Below are positions 7,575 to 16,997 of a DNA stretch of 64,000 bases, piece by piece. The notes beneath the pieces were generated by a model, which ran no database searches, had not been told where the DNA came from, and worked only from the letters and a program-made list of their open reading frames with translations. The stretch is taken from assembly GCA_017525235.1 (NCBI GenBank), contig JAFXTC010000041.1, positions 1-64,000 of the forward strand. The letters are read 5' to 3'. Made by a program: the position numbers and the translations under genes. Positions within the stretch are counted from its first letter, which is position 1. Each line of letters begins with the position of its first letter. Origin of the DNA: Bacteroidaceae bacterium. GTDB taxonomy: Bacteria; Bacteroidota; Bacteroidia; Bacteroidales; Bacteroidaceae.

Positions 7575-10393
7575 TTTTTCAATATCTTTTTCAGGAATGG
7601 TGCTGTTGCACCGATATCACTACGGACAAGGTCTTCTGGAGTACCGGAAAAAATCAGTTTGCCGCCTCCCCTGCCACCTTCTGGTCCCATATCTATCAGC
7701 CAATCGGCACACTTGATAACATCCATATTGTGCTCAATAACAATAACCGTATTACCCTTATTCACAAGTCGGTTCAGCACAGAAAGCAACACACGGATGT
7801 CCTCGAAATGAAGACCTGTTGTGGGTTCGTCAAGGATATAAAGCGTTTTGCCCGTATCGCGTTTGCTGAGCTCTGTAGCCAATTTCACTCGCTGACTTTC
7901 CCCACCAGACAAGGTCGTGCTGGGCTGTCCTACCTTGATGTAACCCAAACCCACATCTTGCAAGACCTTAATTTTGCTAAGAATCGTCGGCACGTTCTCA
8001 AAGAATTCAACCGCCTGATTAATTGTCATGTCCAGCACATCGGCAATACTCTTGCCACGATAACGCACCTCCAATGTTTCCCGATTATAACGTTTTCCCC
8101 GACATTCCTCACACGGAACAAAGACGTCGGGCAGAAAATTCATCTCGATAGTCTTGTAACCATTTCCCGTGCAAGCCTCACAACGTCCTCCCTTTACATT
8201 GAATGAGAAACGGCCAGGCTTATAACCTCTGATACGAGCCTCGGGAAGCTCAACAAAAAGGTTTCTGATGTCATTGAATACACCTGTATAGGTTGCTGGA
8301 TTGGAACGAGGGGTACGACCCAACGGACTTTGGTCGACATCCACTACCTTATCTATATATTCAATTCCTTCTATAGATTCGTACGGAAGCGGGTCGCGCA
8401 ACGAGCGGTAAAAATGTTTACTGAGAATAGGATGAAGCGTATCGTTAATAAGCGTACTCTTTCCACTGCCGCTCACACCCGTTACACATATCAGTTTGCC
8501 AAGCGGGAAAGACACATCAACATGCTTAAGATTATTGCCACAAGCCCCATGCAGAACGAGGGATTTTCCCGTTCCAGGCCTGCGTGCAGAGGGAACTTCG
8601 ATACTGCGCTCACCATTCAGATACTGACTGGTAAGCGTATGCTGTTTTAGCATATCAGCATACTTACCCTGAAAGACAATTTCACCACCCTTACGACCGG
8701 CCTTAGGACCAACATCGACAATATAGTCGGCATTTTCCATCATCTCCTGGTCATGCTCCACCACAATAACAGAATTACCCGTATCACGCAGTTTCTTCAG
8801 AGAATCTATAAGCTTTATGTTGTCTTTTTGATGCAGGCCAATACTGGGTTCGTCAAGGATGTACAGCACATTTACCAGCTGACTGCCAATCTGGGTTGCC
8901 AAGCGGATACGCTGACTTTCGCCACCAGAAAGGCTAACAGAGGTTCTACCCAAGGAAAGATATTCCAATCCCACATCTAACAAGAAACGTAAGCGCGTAC
9001 GTATCTCTTTCAGAATCTCAGTTGCTATCTTACGCTGCTGAGGCGAAAGTTTCTCGTCTAAATCAGACAGCCAATCGTACAACTCACGCAAGTCCATCCT
9101 GCAAAGTTCAGCAATGTTCTTGCCAGCTATAAGAAAATGAAGGGATTCCCTATTCAGACGCTGACCTTTACATTCGGGACACTCTGCCGTACAACTGAAT
9201 TGCTCTGCCCATTTCTGCGCGCTTGCCGACATTTCGGCATCTTGCATCTGGCTAATGTACTTGCCCAGACCATCGTAACTGGCAAAATAATCGTTGGTGG
9301 TCTTTGCTGTCTCGGCAGCAATTCTCAAGCGCTCCGAAGAACCATCGATAATCTCTTGCAATGCTTCTTTTGGCACATCTGCAAGCGGAGTCTCCAGGGT
9401 ACAGCCATATTTCTGCAACAAAGCTTCTATCTGCCAGAAAATCATTGCAGGTCGAGCCTTTCCCAATGGTGCTATTCCGCCTTGCTTAACAGATAGCGTC
9501 TTATCCGGAAAGACCTTTTCTTCGTCAATAACACTGACATAACCAAGCCCCTTACATCTGGGGCAAGCTCCCTGTGGACTGTTGAAAGAGAAATCGTGCG
9601 GAGCAGGTTCCCTATACGAGATTCCAGTTGTAGGACACATAAGTTGCTTACTGTAGTAGCGCACCTGTTCTGATTCCATATCATAGACAAGCATCAGGCC
9701 GTCGCCCTGTTTCATAGCCGTTGAAACACTCTGCACAAGGCGCTTGTCATCTTTGTCCTGCACTTTCAGGCGGTCTATTACAACCTCTATATCATGGTTC
9801 CGATAACGGTCAAGCTTCATACCTGGGGATATTTCCTGAATCTGTCCGTCTACCCGTACATACAGATATCCCTTCTTTTGGATGGTCTCAAAAAGATCTT
9901 GGTAATGTCCCTTCCTATTCTTCACCAAAGGAGCAAGGATACAAATCTTACGCCTCAGATAATCCTTAAGGATAAGTTCTATTATCTGTTCCTCTGTATA
10001 GCGCACCATCTTCTCGCCTGTTTCATACGAGAAAGCCTCGGATGCACGGGCATAAAGAAGGCGGAAGAAATCATAAATCTCAGTAGTTGTTCCGACCGTA
10101 CTACGCGGATTCTTGTTGGTAGTCTTTTGCTCAATGCTTATAACAGGGCTCAACCCCGTTATCTTATCCACATCCGGACGCTGCAGACTACCAAGGAAAT
10201 TACGGGCATAAGCGCTGAATGTCTCAATATAACGACGCTGTCCCTCGGCAAAGATGGTATCAAATGCGAGAGACGATTTTCCACTACCGCTAAGACCTGT
10301 GATTACAGTAAGACTGTTTCTTGGTATCGTTACATCAACGTTCTTAAGATTGTGGACACGTGCTCCCCATACAGAAATCCTACTGTCACTCAT
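7562..10393 (-). CDS. uvrA: excinuclease ABC subunit A
   Basis: 943 residues from ATG 10393 ([18 protein letters not shown]). An ATG nine codons upstream (10420) would make a longer form, but the 10393 start has an AAGG ribosome site and overlaps the upstream gene by only 8 bases. UvrA is the damage-recognition ATPase of nucleotide excision repair, acting with UvrB. Two ABC modules are complete: Walker [13 protein letters not shown] and [10 protein letters not shown], signature [13 protein letters not shown] and [13 protein letters not shown], and Walker [10 protein letters not shown] and ILDEPTTGL. Both zinc-finger CxxC pairs ([20 protein letters not shown]) are present. The last residues and the stop codon lie in a dispersed repeat, so the native C-terminus may have been altered. 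uvrB lies about 4.5 kb away in the same direction. Confidence 0.97.
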   Translation of the reverse strand: MSDSRISVWGARVHNLKNVDVTIPRNSLTVITGLSGSGKSSLAFDTIFAEGQRRYIETFSAYARNFLGSLQRPDVDKITGLSPVISIEQKTTNKNPRSTVGTTTEIYDFFRLLYARASEAFSYETGEKMVRYTEEQIIELILKDYLRRKICILAPLVKNRKGHYQDLFETIQKKGYLYVRVDGQIQEISPGMKLDRYRNHDIEVVIDRLKVQDKDDKRLVQSVSTAMKQGDGLMLVYDMESEQVRYYSKQLMCPTTGISYREPAPHDFSFNSPQGACPRCKGLGYVSVIDEEKVFPDKTLSVKQGGIAPLGKARPAMIFWQIEALLQKYGCTLETPLADVPKEALQEIIDGSSERLRIAAETAKTTNDYFASYDGLGKYISQMQDAEMSASAQKWAEQFSCTAECPECKGQRLNRESLHFLIAGKNIAELCRMDLRELYDWLSDLDEKLSPQQRKIATEILKEIRTRLRFLLDVGLEYLSLGRTSVSLSGGESQRIRLATQIGSQLVNVLYILDEPSIGLHQKDNIKLIDSLKKLRDTGNSVIVVEHDQEMMENADYIVDVGPKAGRKGGEIVFQGKYADMLKQHTLTSQYLNGERSIEVPSARRPGTGKSLVLHGACGNNLKHVDVSFPLGKLICVTGVSGSGKSTLINDTLHPILSKHFYRSLRDPLPYESIEGIEYIDKVVDVDQSPLGRTPRSNPATYTGVFNDIRNLFVELPEARIRGYKPGRFSFNVKGGRCEACTGNGYKTIEMNFLPDVFVPCEECRGKRYNRETLEVRYRGKSIADVLDMTINQAVEFFENVPTILSKIKVLQDVGLGYIKVGQPSTTLSGGESQRVKLATELSKRDTGKTLYILDEPTTGLHFEDIRVLLSVLNRLVNKGNTVIVIEHNMDVIKCADWLIDMGPEGGRGGGKLIFSGTPEDLVRSDIGATAPFLKKILKKPHP

Positions 10394-11114
10394 TACCTTG
10401 GCCTGAACTGCTCCCGGCATCGGGATTTCCAGAAATTACACTGATTGTCTTTTTGAAGTTAAAATCTCTTCCGTCCGCGCCCTTTGCATGCACAACCAGG
10501 AAGTACACACCATCCTTTACGGTCTTTCCTTTATATGTTCCGTCCCATTTACCATTAACATCGTTCCAAGAGTAAATCTTTGAACCCCAGCGGTTAAAGA
10601 CGGCAGCCGAGAAAGAAACAATACTTTGGAATCCCTCCTTTGGTTTCAGTTCATCATTTCTACTGTCTCCATTAGGAGAGATGGCGTTTGGGAAATCCAA
10701 GATACTTTCGCTGATAGAGAAAGAAATCATCTTAGGGTCATCTCCCTCCTCAGGAAATTCATAGTACACTGTTCCGTCAAGATTATAAAACGTAACATAC
10801 AACTGTGCACAGAAAGTACCGCTAGTTGTGAAGGTGTATTCTATATTCTCCTCGTTACGTTGTATCAGGATATTAGACGGGTCGTTACTATTCCACACCT
10901 TCCATTCATATCGGGGTGTGCCGTATCCTTCCAGTCCCGATGGATTTGCTTTTAAGATAACCTTAAGAGGGGCACTCTGAACAGCACCATTAACATCAAA
11001 AGTATCAGCTGGTGCATCGGGATACTCCTTTATATATACGCCTGTGGGATCAACTGTTTGTGCAATTGAATAAACAGGTATCAAGAACAATAGTAAAGAA
11101 ATAAAACGCGTCAT
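10386..11114 (-). CDS. secreted protein with T9SS type-B (gliding-motility-like) C-terminal domain
   Basis: 242 residues from ATG 11114, chosen because [19 protein letters not shown] is a clear signal peptide; the longer frame to 11162 adds an unlikely extension. The middle (residues about 35-140) is a beta-rich PKD/Ig-like region. The last 90 residues ([18 protein letters not shown] .. [11 protein letters not shown] .. [10 protein letters not shown] .. DGVYFLVV) match the CHU_C/T9SS type-B sorting domain, which directs export and attachment by the type IX system. The family's members are cell-surface proteins; the particular role is unknown. It overlaps the uvrA start by 8 bases, so the two may be transcribed together. 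Confidence 0.85.
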   Translation of the reverse strand: MTRFISLLLFLIPVYSIAQTVDPTGVYIKEYPDAPADTFDVNGAVQSAPLKVILKANPSGLEGYGTPRYEWKVWNSNDPSNILIQRNEENIEYTFTTSGTFCAQLYVTFYNLDGTVYYEFPEEGDDPKMISFSISESILDFPNAISPNGDSRNDELKPKEGFQSIVSFSAAVFNRWGSKIYSWNDVNGKWDGTYKGKTVKDGVYFLVVHAKGADGRDFNFKKTISVISGNPDAGSSSGQGNE

Positions 11115-11203
11115 AGTTACAAATATTTCTGCAAAATTAATGATTTTCTTTGGATGAGACACATTTTATACCTCAAAAAGTCTAAAATGGAAGAAAAAAG
11201 ATG

Positions 11204-11211
11204 TATCTTTG
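11204..11211 (+). promoter_or_regulatory. -7 box close to the start codon
   Basis: TATCTTTG ends five bases before the ATG at 11217. With a start site about 5-8 bases after the box, the mRNA would begin at or next to the ATG, so it may be leaderless. No clear -33 box. Confidence 0.5.
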
Positions 11212-11216
11212 CGCTT

Positions 11217-12329
11217 ATGAAAAGGTACATCATTACATTATTAATGTGTATTCCATTCATCACGAATGCTCAGAATACCATGCTGGCACCAAAACATTAT
11301 AAGGTTGGTGTTATATTCCCATTCGAAGAAAAAACAGAAAGAGCAAAAAAAATGATAGAGTTCTATCAAGGTTTCCTGATGGCTGCCGACAGTGTAAAAA
11401 AGGAGGGCATAAGCCTAGACATATACACCTTCAGTAGCGGTACAAAAGAAGCCGAGATAATGGAAATCCTGGGAAAACCAGAGATTTCCACGCTTGACAT
11501 TCTCTTTGGCCCGGTTGACGAACAACAGCTGCCTGCAACCATAAGTTTCTGCAAACTTCACAATATAAAACTGGTGTTACCCTTTACTAACGGGCAAAGT
11601 ACGATTGACAATCCGCACCTTTACATCCCATGCCCCAATAATGCCGTAACCACAGCAGAAGCTGCCGCCCTAATTGCCAAAGCCTATTCAGACAGGAATT
11701 TCATTATCATGAAATCGCACAACGAGAATAGCAAAGGGACTATCTTTACACAGACACTATCAGATATGCTTGTCAAGAAAGGTAATTTCGCACACATACT
11801 GAACATTGACGGGGACGAATCAACTTTTGAAGCCGCTTTGAAACTGTCAAAAGACAACTTCATCGTTCCTGACAACACCAGTATAAAAACGTTAAACATC
11901 CTTATCTCTCACCTCGATGCCTTTAAGCAGAAGCATCCTGATTATAACATATCCTTATTGGGACACCCTGAATGGCAGGCCTATACTAGCACCTTGTTGA
12001 ACAGCTTTTTTGCTTTCGACACGTATGTTTACAGCCCATACTATTATAATGCCCTAGCTACAAACACGAGGACTTTTGAGCAGGCATTCACAAAGAATTT
12101 CGGGAAACCCATGGCCATAAATTTCCCAAGGTATGCCATGATGGGGTTCGACCTGACCTATTACTTCATACATGAGATTCTGGCAGGTAACACTATTAGG
12201 ACAAAACAGCATGTTCCTTATCAGAATTTGTACAAATTTACTCAAGATACAGACAACGGCGGATACTGCAACAGATTTATTCAGCTAATACACTATACCA
12301 AGACCAAACAAATAGAGCTTATCCGATGA
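11217..12329 (+). CDS. periplasmic-binding-protein-like exported protein
   Basis: 370 residues from ATG 11217, chosen for the signal peptide MKRYIITLLMCIPFITNAQ; a frame start at 11154 lies upstream of the promoter box. The body (YKVGVIFPFEE .. MIEFYQGFLMAADSVKKEGI .. DILFGPVDEQQLP .. IKLVLPFTNGQST) resembles the type-1 periplasmic binding fold found in Bacteroidetes proteins that usually also carry LysM repeats. No LysM repeat is present here. The ligand is unknown; peptidoglycan fragments or amino acids are possible. The stop overlaps the next ATG (ATGA), so it is translationally coupled to a PorT-family outer-membrane protein, suggesting a shared envelope role. Confidence 0.7.
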   Translation: MKRYIITLLMCIPFITNAQNTMLAPKHYKVGVIFPFEEKTERAKKMIEFYQGFLMAADSVKKEGISLDIYTFSSGTKEAEIMEILGKPEISTLDILFGPVDEQQLPATISFCKLHNIKLVLPFTNGQSTIDNPHLYIPCPNNAVTTAEAAALIAKAYSDRNFIIMKSHNENSKGTIFTQTLSDMLVKKGNFAHILNIDGDESTFEAALKLSKDNFIVPDNTSIKTLNILISHLDAFKQKHPDYNISLLGHPEWQAYTSTLLNSFFAFDTYVYSPYYYNALATNTRTFEQAFTKNFGKPMAINFPRYAMMGFDLTYYFIHEILAGNTIRTKQHVPYQNLYKFTQDTDNGGYCNRFIQLIHYTKTKQIELIR

Positions 12330-13039
12330 AAAGATTTATTCTTTTATCCATACTATATACCTTATTTAATTTAGATGTATTGTCTCAGATAGGAGCATTC
12401 AGAAGGGATTTGGCTGTAGGTATAAATGGCGGCTATGCATTCAACCAGGTCAGTTTCAGTCCGAACGTGAACCAAGTAATGCATGGTGGCATAACAATTG
12501 GTGCAACCGTACGGTACACTTGCGAGAAATACTTCAGTATGATATGTGCACTGCAAGGAGAAATTAATTATGCACAATTAGGATGGACTGAGGATGCGTC
12601 TGCAGCTGCCGATATATGCAGCTACAGCTACAAACGCCACATGAACTATATACAAATGCCTCTTCTGGTAAATCTTGGCTTCGGAAAAGAAAGAGGTGGT
12701 GTTAAGGGCTTCATCGTTGCTGGTCCACATCTGGGTTTCTGCCTTGGTGATAAAGAAGTAAAGGATGGAGACTGGAACAATGCGGATCTGTCACCCCGGC
12801 TTAGGGAACTGCATAACAATAAACCTATCGAGAAGACATTCGACTACGGCATTACGATGGGACTAGGAATGGATGTAAGCACCAAAAACGGACATCACTT
12901 CACACTTGAAGGAAGGTATGGGCTAAGTTTGAGCAACATCTTCAGTAGCTCAAAACAAGATACCTTCGGCCGTAGTGCAAATAATGTTATTACGGTGAAG
13001 GTATCTTATTTGTTTGATGTTCTGAAGACTCGCAATTAA
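12326..13039 (+). CDS. PorT-family outer-membrane beta-barrel protein
   Basis: 237 residues with signal peptide MKRFILLSILYTLFNLDVLS. Alternating hydrophobic strands and aromatic ends (LAVGINGGYAF, ITIGATVRYTCEKYFSM, MNYIQMPLLVNLGFG, NVITVKVSYLF) fit an eight-stranded outer-membrane barrel of the PorT/OmpW-like class. PorT itself is a T9SS assembly factor, but most relatives are uncharacterised, so this is a family call only. The start overlaps the stop of the upstream binding-protein-like gene. The 3' end overlaps the convergent DUF4293 gene by four bases, with no terminator between them. Confidence 0.75.
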   Translation: MKRFILLSILYTLFNLDVLSQIGAFRRDLAVGINGGYAFNQVSFSPNVNQVMHGGITIGATVRYTCEKYFSMICALQGEINYAQLGWTEDASAAADICSYSYKRHMNYIQMPLLVNLGFGKERGGVKGFIVAGPHLGFCLGDKEVKDGDWNNADLSPRLRELHNNKPIEKTFDYGITMGLGMDVSTKNGHHFTLEGRYGLSLSNIFSSSKQDTFGRSANNVITVKVSYLFDVLKTRN

Positions 13040-13515
13040 CGCAACCGGTCTAAAGAACGAACTAGTTTCTCGTCTTTCATGATGCCGCGAATAGCTAAAT
13101 AAAGCAGTATCAGGCAGACACACGGCAACGATGCCCAAACAGCCACCCTAAAAGATACTGCTGCCTGAAAACCGCTTAGAAAGTACCAGGCAAAAAAGCC
13201 ATAAACAGCATACCACCCAACCAACAAAATCATACAGAAGGTACAAACACGCATCTGCAGGATTCTGTGTTTGAATAGAAAAATATTCAGAAATGAAAGA
13301 GTGGATTCAATTAGCAAAATGATAAAAAGAGCCCACGAGCCACTACTATAGGAAAGAAAGTTCTTTTCATCGGAGCAGCACAAACAGCCCAAATTGTACA
13401 ATTGACCAACCCTATCTCCATCTTCTGAAAAATAGTACCCTATACAACTTGCCATACAGACAACTGTCAACACAGCTGCCAACAACAGATATAGGGTCTG
13501 GATACGCTGAATCAT
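13036..13515 (-). CDS. DUF4293 family membrane protein
   Basis: 159 residues. The N-terminus MIQRIQTLYLLLAAVLTVVC is the hallmark of the DUF4293 family of Bacteroidetes. Four hydrophobic segments (about 6-28, 56-76, 86-106, 118-142) predict a small inner-membrane protein. The function is unknown. It starts where the RNA polymerase omega gene ends and follows bamD-rpoZ, an order conserved in the phylum, so it is probably co-transcribed with them. Confidence 0.82.
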   Translation of the reverse strand: MIQRIQTLYLLLAAVLTVVCMASCIGYYFSEDGDRVGQLYNLGCLCCSDEKNFLSYSSGSWALFIILLIESTLSFLNIFLFKHRILQMRVCTFCMILLVGWYAVYGFFAWYFLSGFQAAVSFRVAVWASLPCVCLILLYLAIRGIMKDEKLVRSLDRLR

Positions 13516-13856
13516 TAGTCAAGCAACGAAGTAGCGTCCTTGCTGGGGTTGCGGAAATAGACCTTACCCTCTACAAACTCCTGAGTAGCCATAAGTGTTG
13601 GCTTGGGCAATTTTTCATAGAAGCGGCTGATTTCGATTTGCTCACGATTCTCGAAAACCTCATCAAGGTTATCTTGAGAACTTGCAAACTCCTGCAACTT
13701 CTTGCTGAGTTCATTCTTGATGTCAGCAGAAATCTGGTTTGCACGCTTCGCAATGATAGCAACGCTTTCATAAATATTACCAGTCTCCTCGCACAGTTCC
13801 ATTACATCACGGTTTACAGTATTTGTAGGAGCTGTTGATTTTTTGTAATCCATCAT
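13515..13856 (-). CDS. rpoZ: RNA polymerase omega subunit, Bacteroidetes type
   Basis: 113 residues (112 if the second ATG at 13853 is used). It resembles the RpoZ/omega proteins of Bacteroidetes: NTVNRDVMELCEETGNIYES, then IIAKRANQISADIKNEL, and a basic-poor C-terminus. Omega supports assembly of RNA polymerase around beta-prime and, in many bacteria, links to ppGpp response. It lies between bamD and the DUF4293 gene, with short spacing on both sides (20 bases to bamD, one shared base with DUF4293), so a single transcript is likely. Confidence 0.8.
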   Translation of the reverse strand: MMDYKKSTAPTNTVNRDVMELCEETGNIYESVAIIAKRANQISADIKNELSKKLQEFASSQDNLDEVFENREQIEISRFYEKLPKPTLMATQEFVEGKVYFRNPSKDATSLLD

Positions 13857-13876
13857 ATTTTTATTATTTGTATTTG

Positions 13877-14788
13877 TTATTTTCTGAACATACCACGAAT
13901 GCCCTTTTTCTTCTTTGTCTCATCAAGCTCCACATCATCGTCATCCAAATTGCCTTTCTTGGCAATAATGCGTTCTGAGTGATTAAAGATACTCTTTGCT
14001 TCTTTCATATATTGGCTCTCAGGAAACTCGTTCTGAAAAGCATAATACTCATCTATCGCATCACGGAAACGGTCAAGACGCTTATCCACTACACTTTGAC
14101 GAGCCAAATGATATTTTGCCCTAAGAACCATAATAGAAAGTTCTTCCTTACGCTCAGGAGATGCATATGGATAATCCTTAAGTGCATTCTGTGCAGTAAC
14201 AATGCATGCCTCATAATTGCTGCCACCATATATACAATTAAGCATATAGCTTCCCAAATCATAATACAACTTGGCAGCCAGATATTCCTTTTCAACAAGT
14301 TTGTCCTGCAAATTAAAAATCCGCTCTTGGGTCTGGGGCTTCAAACTGGTCTCAGGATAATATTCCAAGAAATTTGAAAATTCATTAAGAGCTTCCATTG
14401 TACTGGTTTGGTCCAGCCTTATGTCAACAACACTATTGTAGTATGACATAGCACAATAGTACCTACTTAACTCAACATACGAGCCTTTTGGATAGCTCTG
14501 ATAATACTTTTTGAGGAACTTGGTGGCAGCCTCAAAGTCGCCAGAACGGTAGTTACTCATGCCAAGCATAAAAAGGCACTCATCACCATACTGAGAGTCC
14601 TTCAAAACAGCCAAAACCTGACCAAAGATTTCAGCTGCCTTTTTATAATTCCCTTCGGAATAATATCCCTTTGCTGCCTCGTATTTATACTCGAAATCTG
14701 CAGTCTTCATGACAGCGCTGTAATCACCACAACCTGTCAGAAACGGTACAATAAGCAACAATATAAGAGTGTATCTTTGCATGCACAT
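13877..14788 (-). CDS. bamD: outer-membrane assembly lipoprotein BamD
   Basis: 303 residues, or 301 from the second in-frame ATG at 14782. The N-terminus has a lipoprotein signal ending in FLTGC. Five TPR-like helical repeats follow (KYEAAKGYYSEGNYKKAAEI; ECLFMLGMSNYRSGDFEAA; YYCAMSYYNS; AIDEYYAFQNEFPES), the BamD/YfiO arrangement that docks on BamA in beta-barrel assembly. The C-terminus is acidic then basic (DDDDVELDETKKKKG). It is the first gene of a bamD-rpoZ-DUF4293 run, with a -7 box (14803-14810) just upstream. Confidence 0.9.
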   Translation of the reverse strand: MCMQRYTLILLLIVPFLTGCGDYSAVMKTADFEYKYEAAKGYYSEGNYKKAAEIFGQVLAVLKDSQYGDECLFMLGMSNYRSGDFEAATKFLKKYYQSYPKGSYVELSRYYCAMSYYNSVVDIRLDQTSTMEALNEFSNFLEYYPETSLKPQTQERIFNLQDKLVEKEYLAAKLYYDLGSYMLNCIYGGSNYEACIVTAQNALKDYPYASPERKEELSIMVLRAKYHLARQSVVDKRLDRFRDAIDEYYAFQNEFPESQYMKEAKSIFNHSERIIAKKGNLDDDDVELDETKKKKGIRGMFRK

Positions 14789-14802
14789 ACTTTTACGGGG
14801 TG

Positions 14803-14810
14803 CAAAGGTA
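14803..14810 (-). promoter_or_regulatory. -7 box for the bamD operon
   Basis: The minus strand reads TACCTTTG, ending 14 bases before the first ATG of bamD. No convincing -33 box at the right spacing. Confidence 0.5.
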
Positions 14811-14870
14811 ATACATTTTCAGCAAACTACATAAAAGTATCCCTCACAAATATTGAATAATACAATATTT

Positions 14871-16883
14871 TTAACACAAATTCGCTTTCATTCGCAACAT
14901 TTCATCCCTTAACAAGGCTGCCTCGACAAAATCAAGGCGCTTTGCAGCATCTTGCATCTGCTTCTCAACTTTCTTAATTTGCTTTTCAAGCTGCTCCCTC
15001 GTCAATATGCTCAAATCCTGTTCTGCTGCCTGCAAGTATTCCACATTAGGTTCAATGTATGCCCTGCTTTCCGTCTGTTGTTGCGCTTGCATAAGATCAC
15101 CCATCGTACGCCCCTTCTTAATTTGTTGAGGTACAATATGATGTTCTTCATTATAACGTAACTGTATTTCTCTGCGACGGTTTGTCTCGTCGATAGTTTT
15201 CTGCATGCTCTCCGTAATGCTGTCTCCATACATGATAGCTTTCCCATTCAAGTTACGGGCAGCGCGTCCCACCGTCTGTGTCAAACTTCTGTGACTACGC
15301 AGGAAACCCTCCTTGTCAGCATCCAGAATCGCAACCAGACTGACCTCCGGAAGGTCTAATCCCTCGCGCAGCAAATTAACGCCAACCAGCACATCATACA
15401 GACCTTCTCTAAGGTCGTTCAGTATCTGCACACGTTCCAACGTATCCACATCGCTATGGATATAAGCCGTTCTGATACCATTACGGAGCAAGTATTCGGC
15501 CAACTCTTCTGCCATACGTTTAGTCAGAGTGGTTACCAACGTACGTTCATCGCGTTCGACGCGCTGCTGTATCTCCTCCATCAAATCGTCTACTTGATTC
15601 TCTGTAGGGCGCACATCTATGACGGGATCGAGTAACCCTGTTGGACGGATAAGTTGCTCAACCACAATGCCTTCGCTTTGTTCCAATTCATAATCAGCTG
15701 GAGTGGCGCTGACATAAATAACCTGATGCGTCAGTTCACAAAATTCCTCAAACTTGAGGGGGCGGTTATCCTTGGCAGCAGGAAGCCGGAAACCATATTC
15801 AACAAGGTTGCGCTTTCTCGCCTGATCACCTCCATACATGGCGCCAATCTGCGGAACAGAAACATGGCTTTCATCAATCACCATCAGGTAGTCTTCCGGG
15901 AAGAAATCGAGCAAACAATAAGGTCGTGTTCCAGGCTCTCTGCCATCAAAATACCTGCTGTAGTTCTCTATTCCAGAGCAATGCCCCAGTTCGCGGATCA
16001 TCTCAACATCATACGTTACCCTCTCGTGCAAACGTTTAGCTTCCAGTGTCTTACCTACCTCCTCAAAGAATGCCACCTGCTCTCTTAGATCGTCTTCTAT
16101 TTTACGGATAGCCTGCTCCTGCATGTCATGACTTGTCATGAACAGATTGGCTGGGTAAACCTTGTAGTTATCAAACACAGAAATACGTGCCATACTTATA
16201 GGGTCGACTTCCTCAAGACTTTCTATCTCATCATCCCAAAAAGTAATACGTAACAGATAGTCGCTATAGGCAAGAGCGATATCTATGGTATCACCTTTCA
16301 CACGAACTTCCCCACGATTCAATGTCAAATCATTTCTCACATAAAGGCTGTCCATAAGTTTTCGCAAAAGGTCATTTCTGTCCATCTTCTGCCCCACCCT
16401 CAGTTCTATTACATTCTCATAGAAAGCAGACGGGTTTCCCATACCATAGATACACGAAACACTGCTTACGACGATAACATCCTTCCTGCCAGAAAGAAGG
16501 GCACTTGTAGCAGCCAGCCTAAGTTTGTCAATCTCGTCATTTATAGCCAGATCCTTTTCTATATATGTGTCTGTACTGGGGATGTAGGCCTCGGGCTGAT
16601 AGTAGTCGTAATAGCTGACGTAATACTCGACAGCATTGTTGGGGAAGAACTGCTTCATCTCGCCATACAATTGAGCCGCCAATGTCTTATTGTGACTCAA
16701 TATAAGCGTAGGCTTACCCACATTGGCTATAACGTTGGCAATAGTAAAAGTTTTTCCGCTACCGGTCACGCCTAACAACGTCTGAGCGGGCACACCCTGT
16801 TGTATGCCCTCTGACAATTGGCGAATGGCCTCGGGCTGATCACCCGTTGGCTTGTATTTTGATATCAGTTGAAACTCTTTCAT
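14871..16883 (-). CDS. uvrB: excinuclease ABC subunit B
   Basis: 670 residues from ATG 16883 (MKEFQLISKYKPTGDQPEAI); the six extra codons of the longer frame do not match the family. UvrB is the helicase-like damage-verification subunit that receives DNA from UvrA and recruits UvrC. It has Walker A GVTGSGKT (residues 38-45), the beta-hairpin region (YYVSYYDYYQPEAYIPSTDT), DESHVSVPQ, helicase motifs (SDVDTLERVQIL, GVNLLREGLDLPEVSLV, QTVGRAARN) and a C-terminal UvrC-contact helix pair (LEKQIKKVEKQMQDAAKRLD). The length is normal. It stands alone, with bamD downstream on the same strand. Confidence 0.97.
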   Translation of the reverse strand: MKEFQLISKYKPTGDQPEAIRQLSEGIQQGVPAQTLLGVTGSGKTFTIANVIANVGKPTLILSHNKTLAAQLYGEMKQFFPNNAVEYYVSYYDYYQPEAYIPSTDTYIEKDLAINDEIDKLRLAATSALLSGRKDVIVVSSVSCIYGMGNPSAFYENVIELRVGQKMDRNDLLRKLMDSLYVRNDLTLNRGEVRVKGDTIDIALAYSDYLLRITFWDDEIESLEEVDPISMARISVFDNYKVYPANLFMTSHDMQEQAIRKIEDDLREQVAFFEEVGKTLEAKRLHERVTYDVEMIRELGHCSGIENYSRYFDGREPGTRPYCLLDFFPEDYLMVIDESHVSVPQIGAMYGGDQARKRNLVEYGFRLPAAKDNRPLKFEEFCELTHQVIYVSATPADYELEQSEGIVVEQLIRPTGLLDPVIDVRPTENQVDDLMEEIQQRVERDERTLVTTLTKRMAEELAEYLLRNGIRTAYIHSDVDTLERVQILNDLREGLYDVLVGVNLLREGLDLPEVSLVAILDADKEGFLRSHRSLTQTVGRAARNLNGKAIMYGDSITESMQKTIDETNRRREIQLRYNEEHHIVPQQIKKGRTMGDLMQAQQQTESRAYIEPNVEYLQAAEQDLSILTREQLEKQIKKVEKQMQDAAKRLDFVEAALLRDEMLRMKANLC

Positions 16884-16949
16884 AATGTTAATAGAATACA
16901 AAATTACACATTTTATTCAAAAACAAACATGATATTCGTAATATTTATG

Positions 16950-16957
16950 TAATTTTG
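16950..16957 (+). promoter_or_regulatory. -7 box for the metalloprotease gene
   Basis: TAATTTTG, 40 bases upstream of the ATG at 16998. No convincing -33 box, so support is moderate. Confidence 0.4.
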
Positions 16958-16997
16958 GCATCACATTACAAAAACAAAATAAACTTAACACACGACA

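Noticed and set aside
7514..8206. 230-residue plus-strand reading frame opposite uvrA
   Set aside because: It begins in the dispersed repeat ([13 protein letters not shown] is a known by-product of that repeat) and then runs antisense to uvrA.
14771..14778. TATCTTTG on the plus strand as a promoter
   Set aside because: It falls inside the first codons of bamD, which is on the minus strand, and no plus-strand gene follows within a sensible distance.
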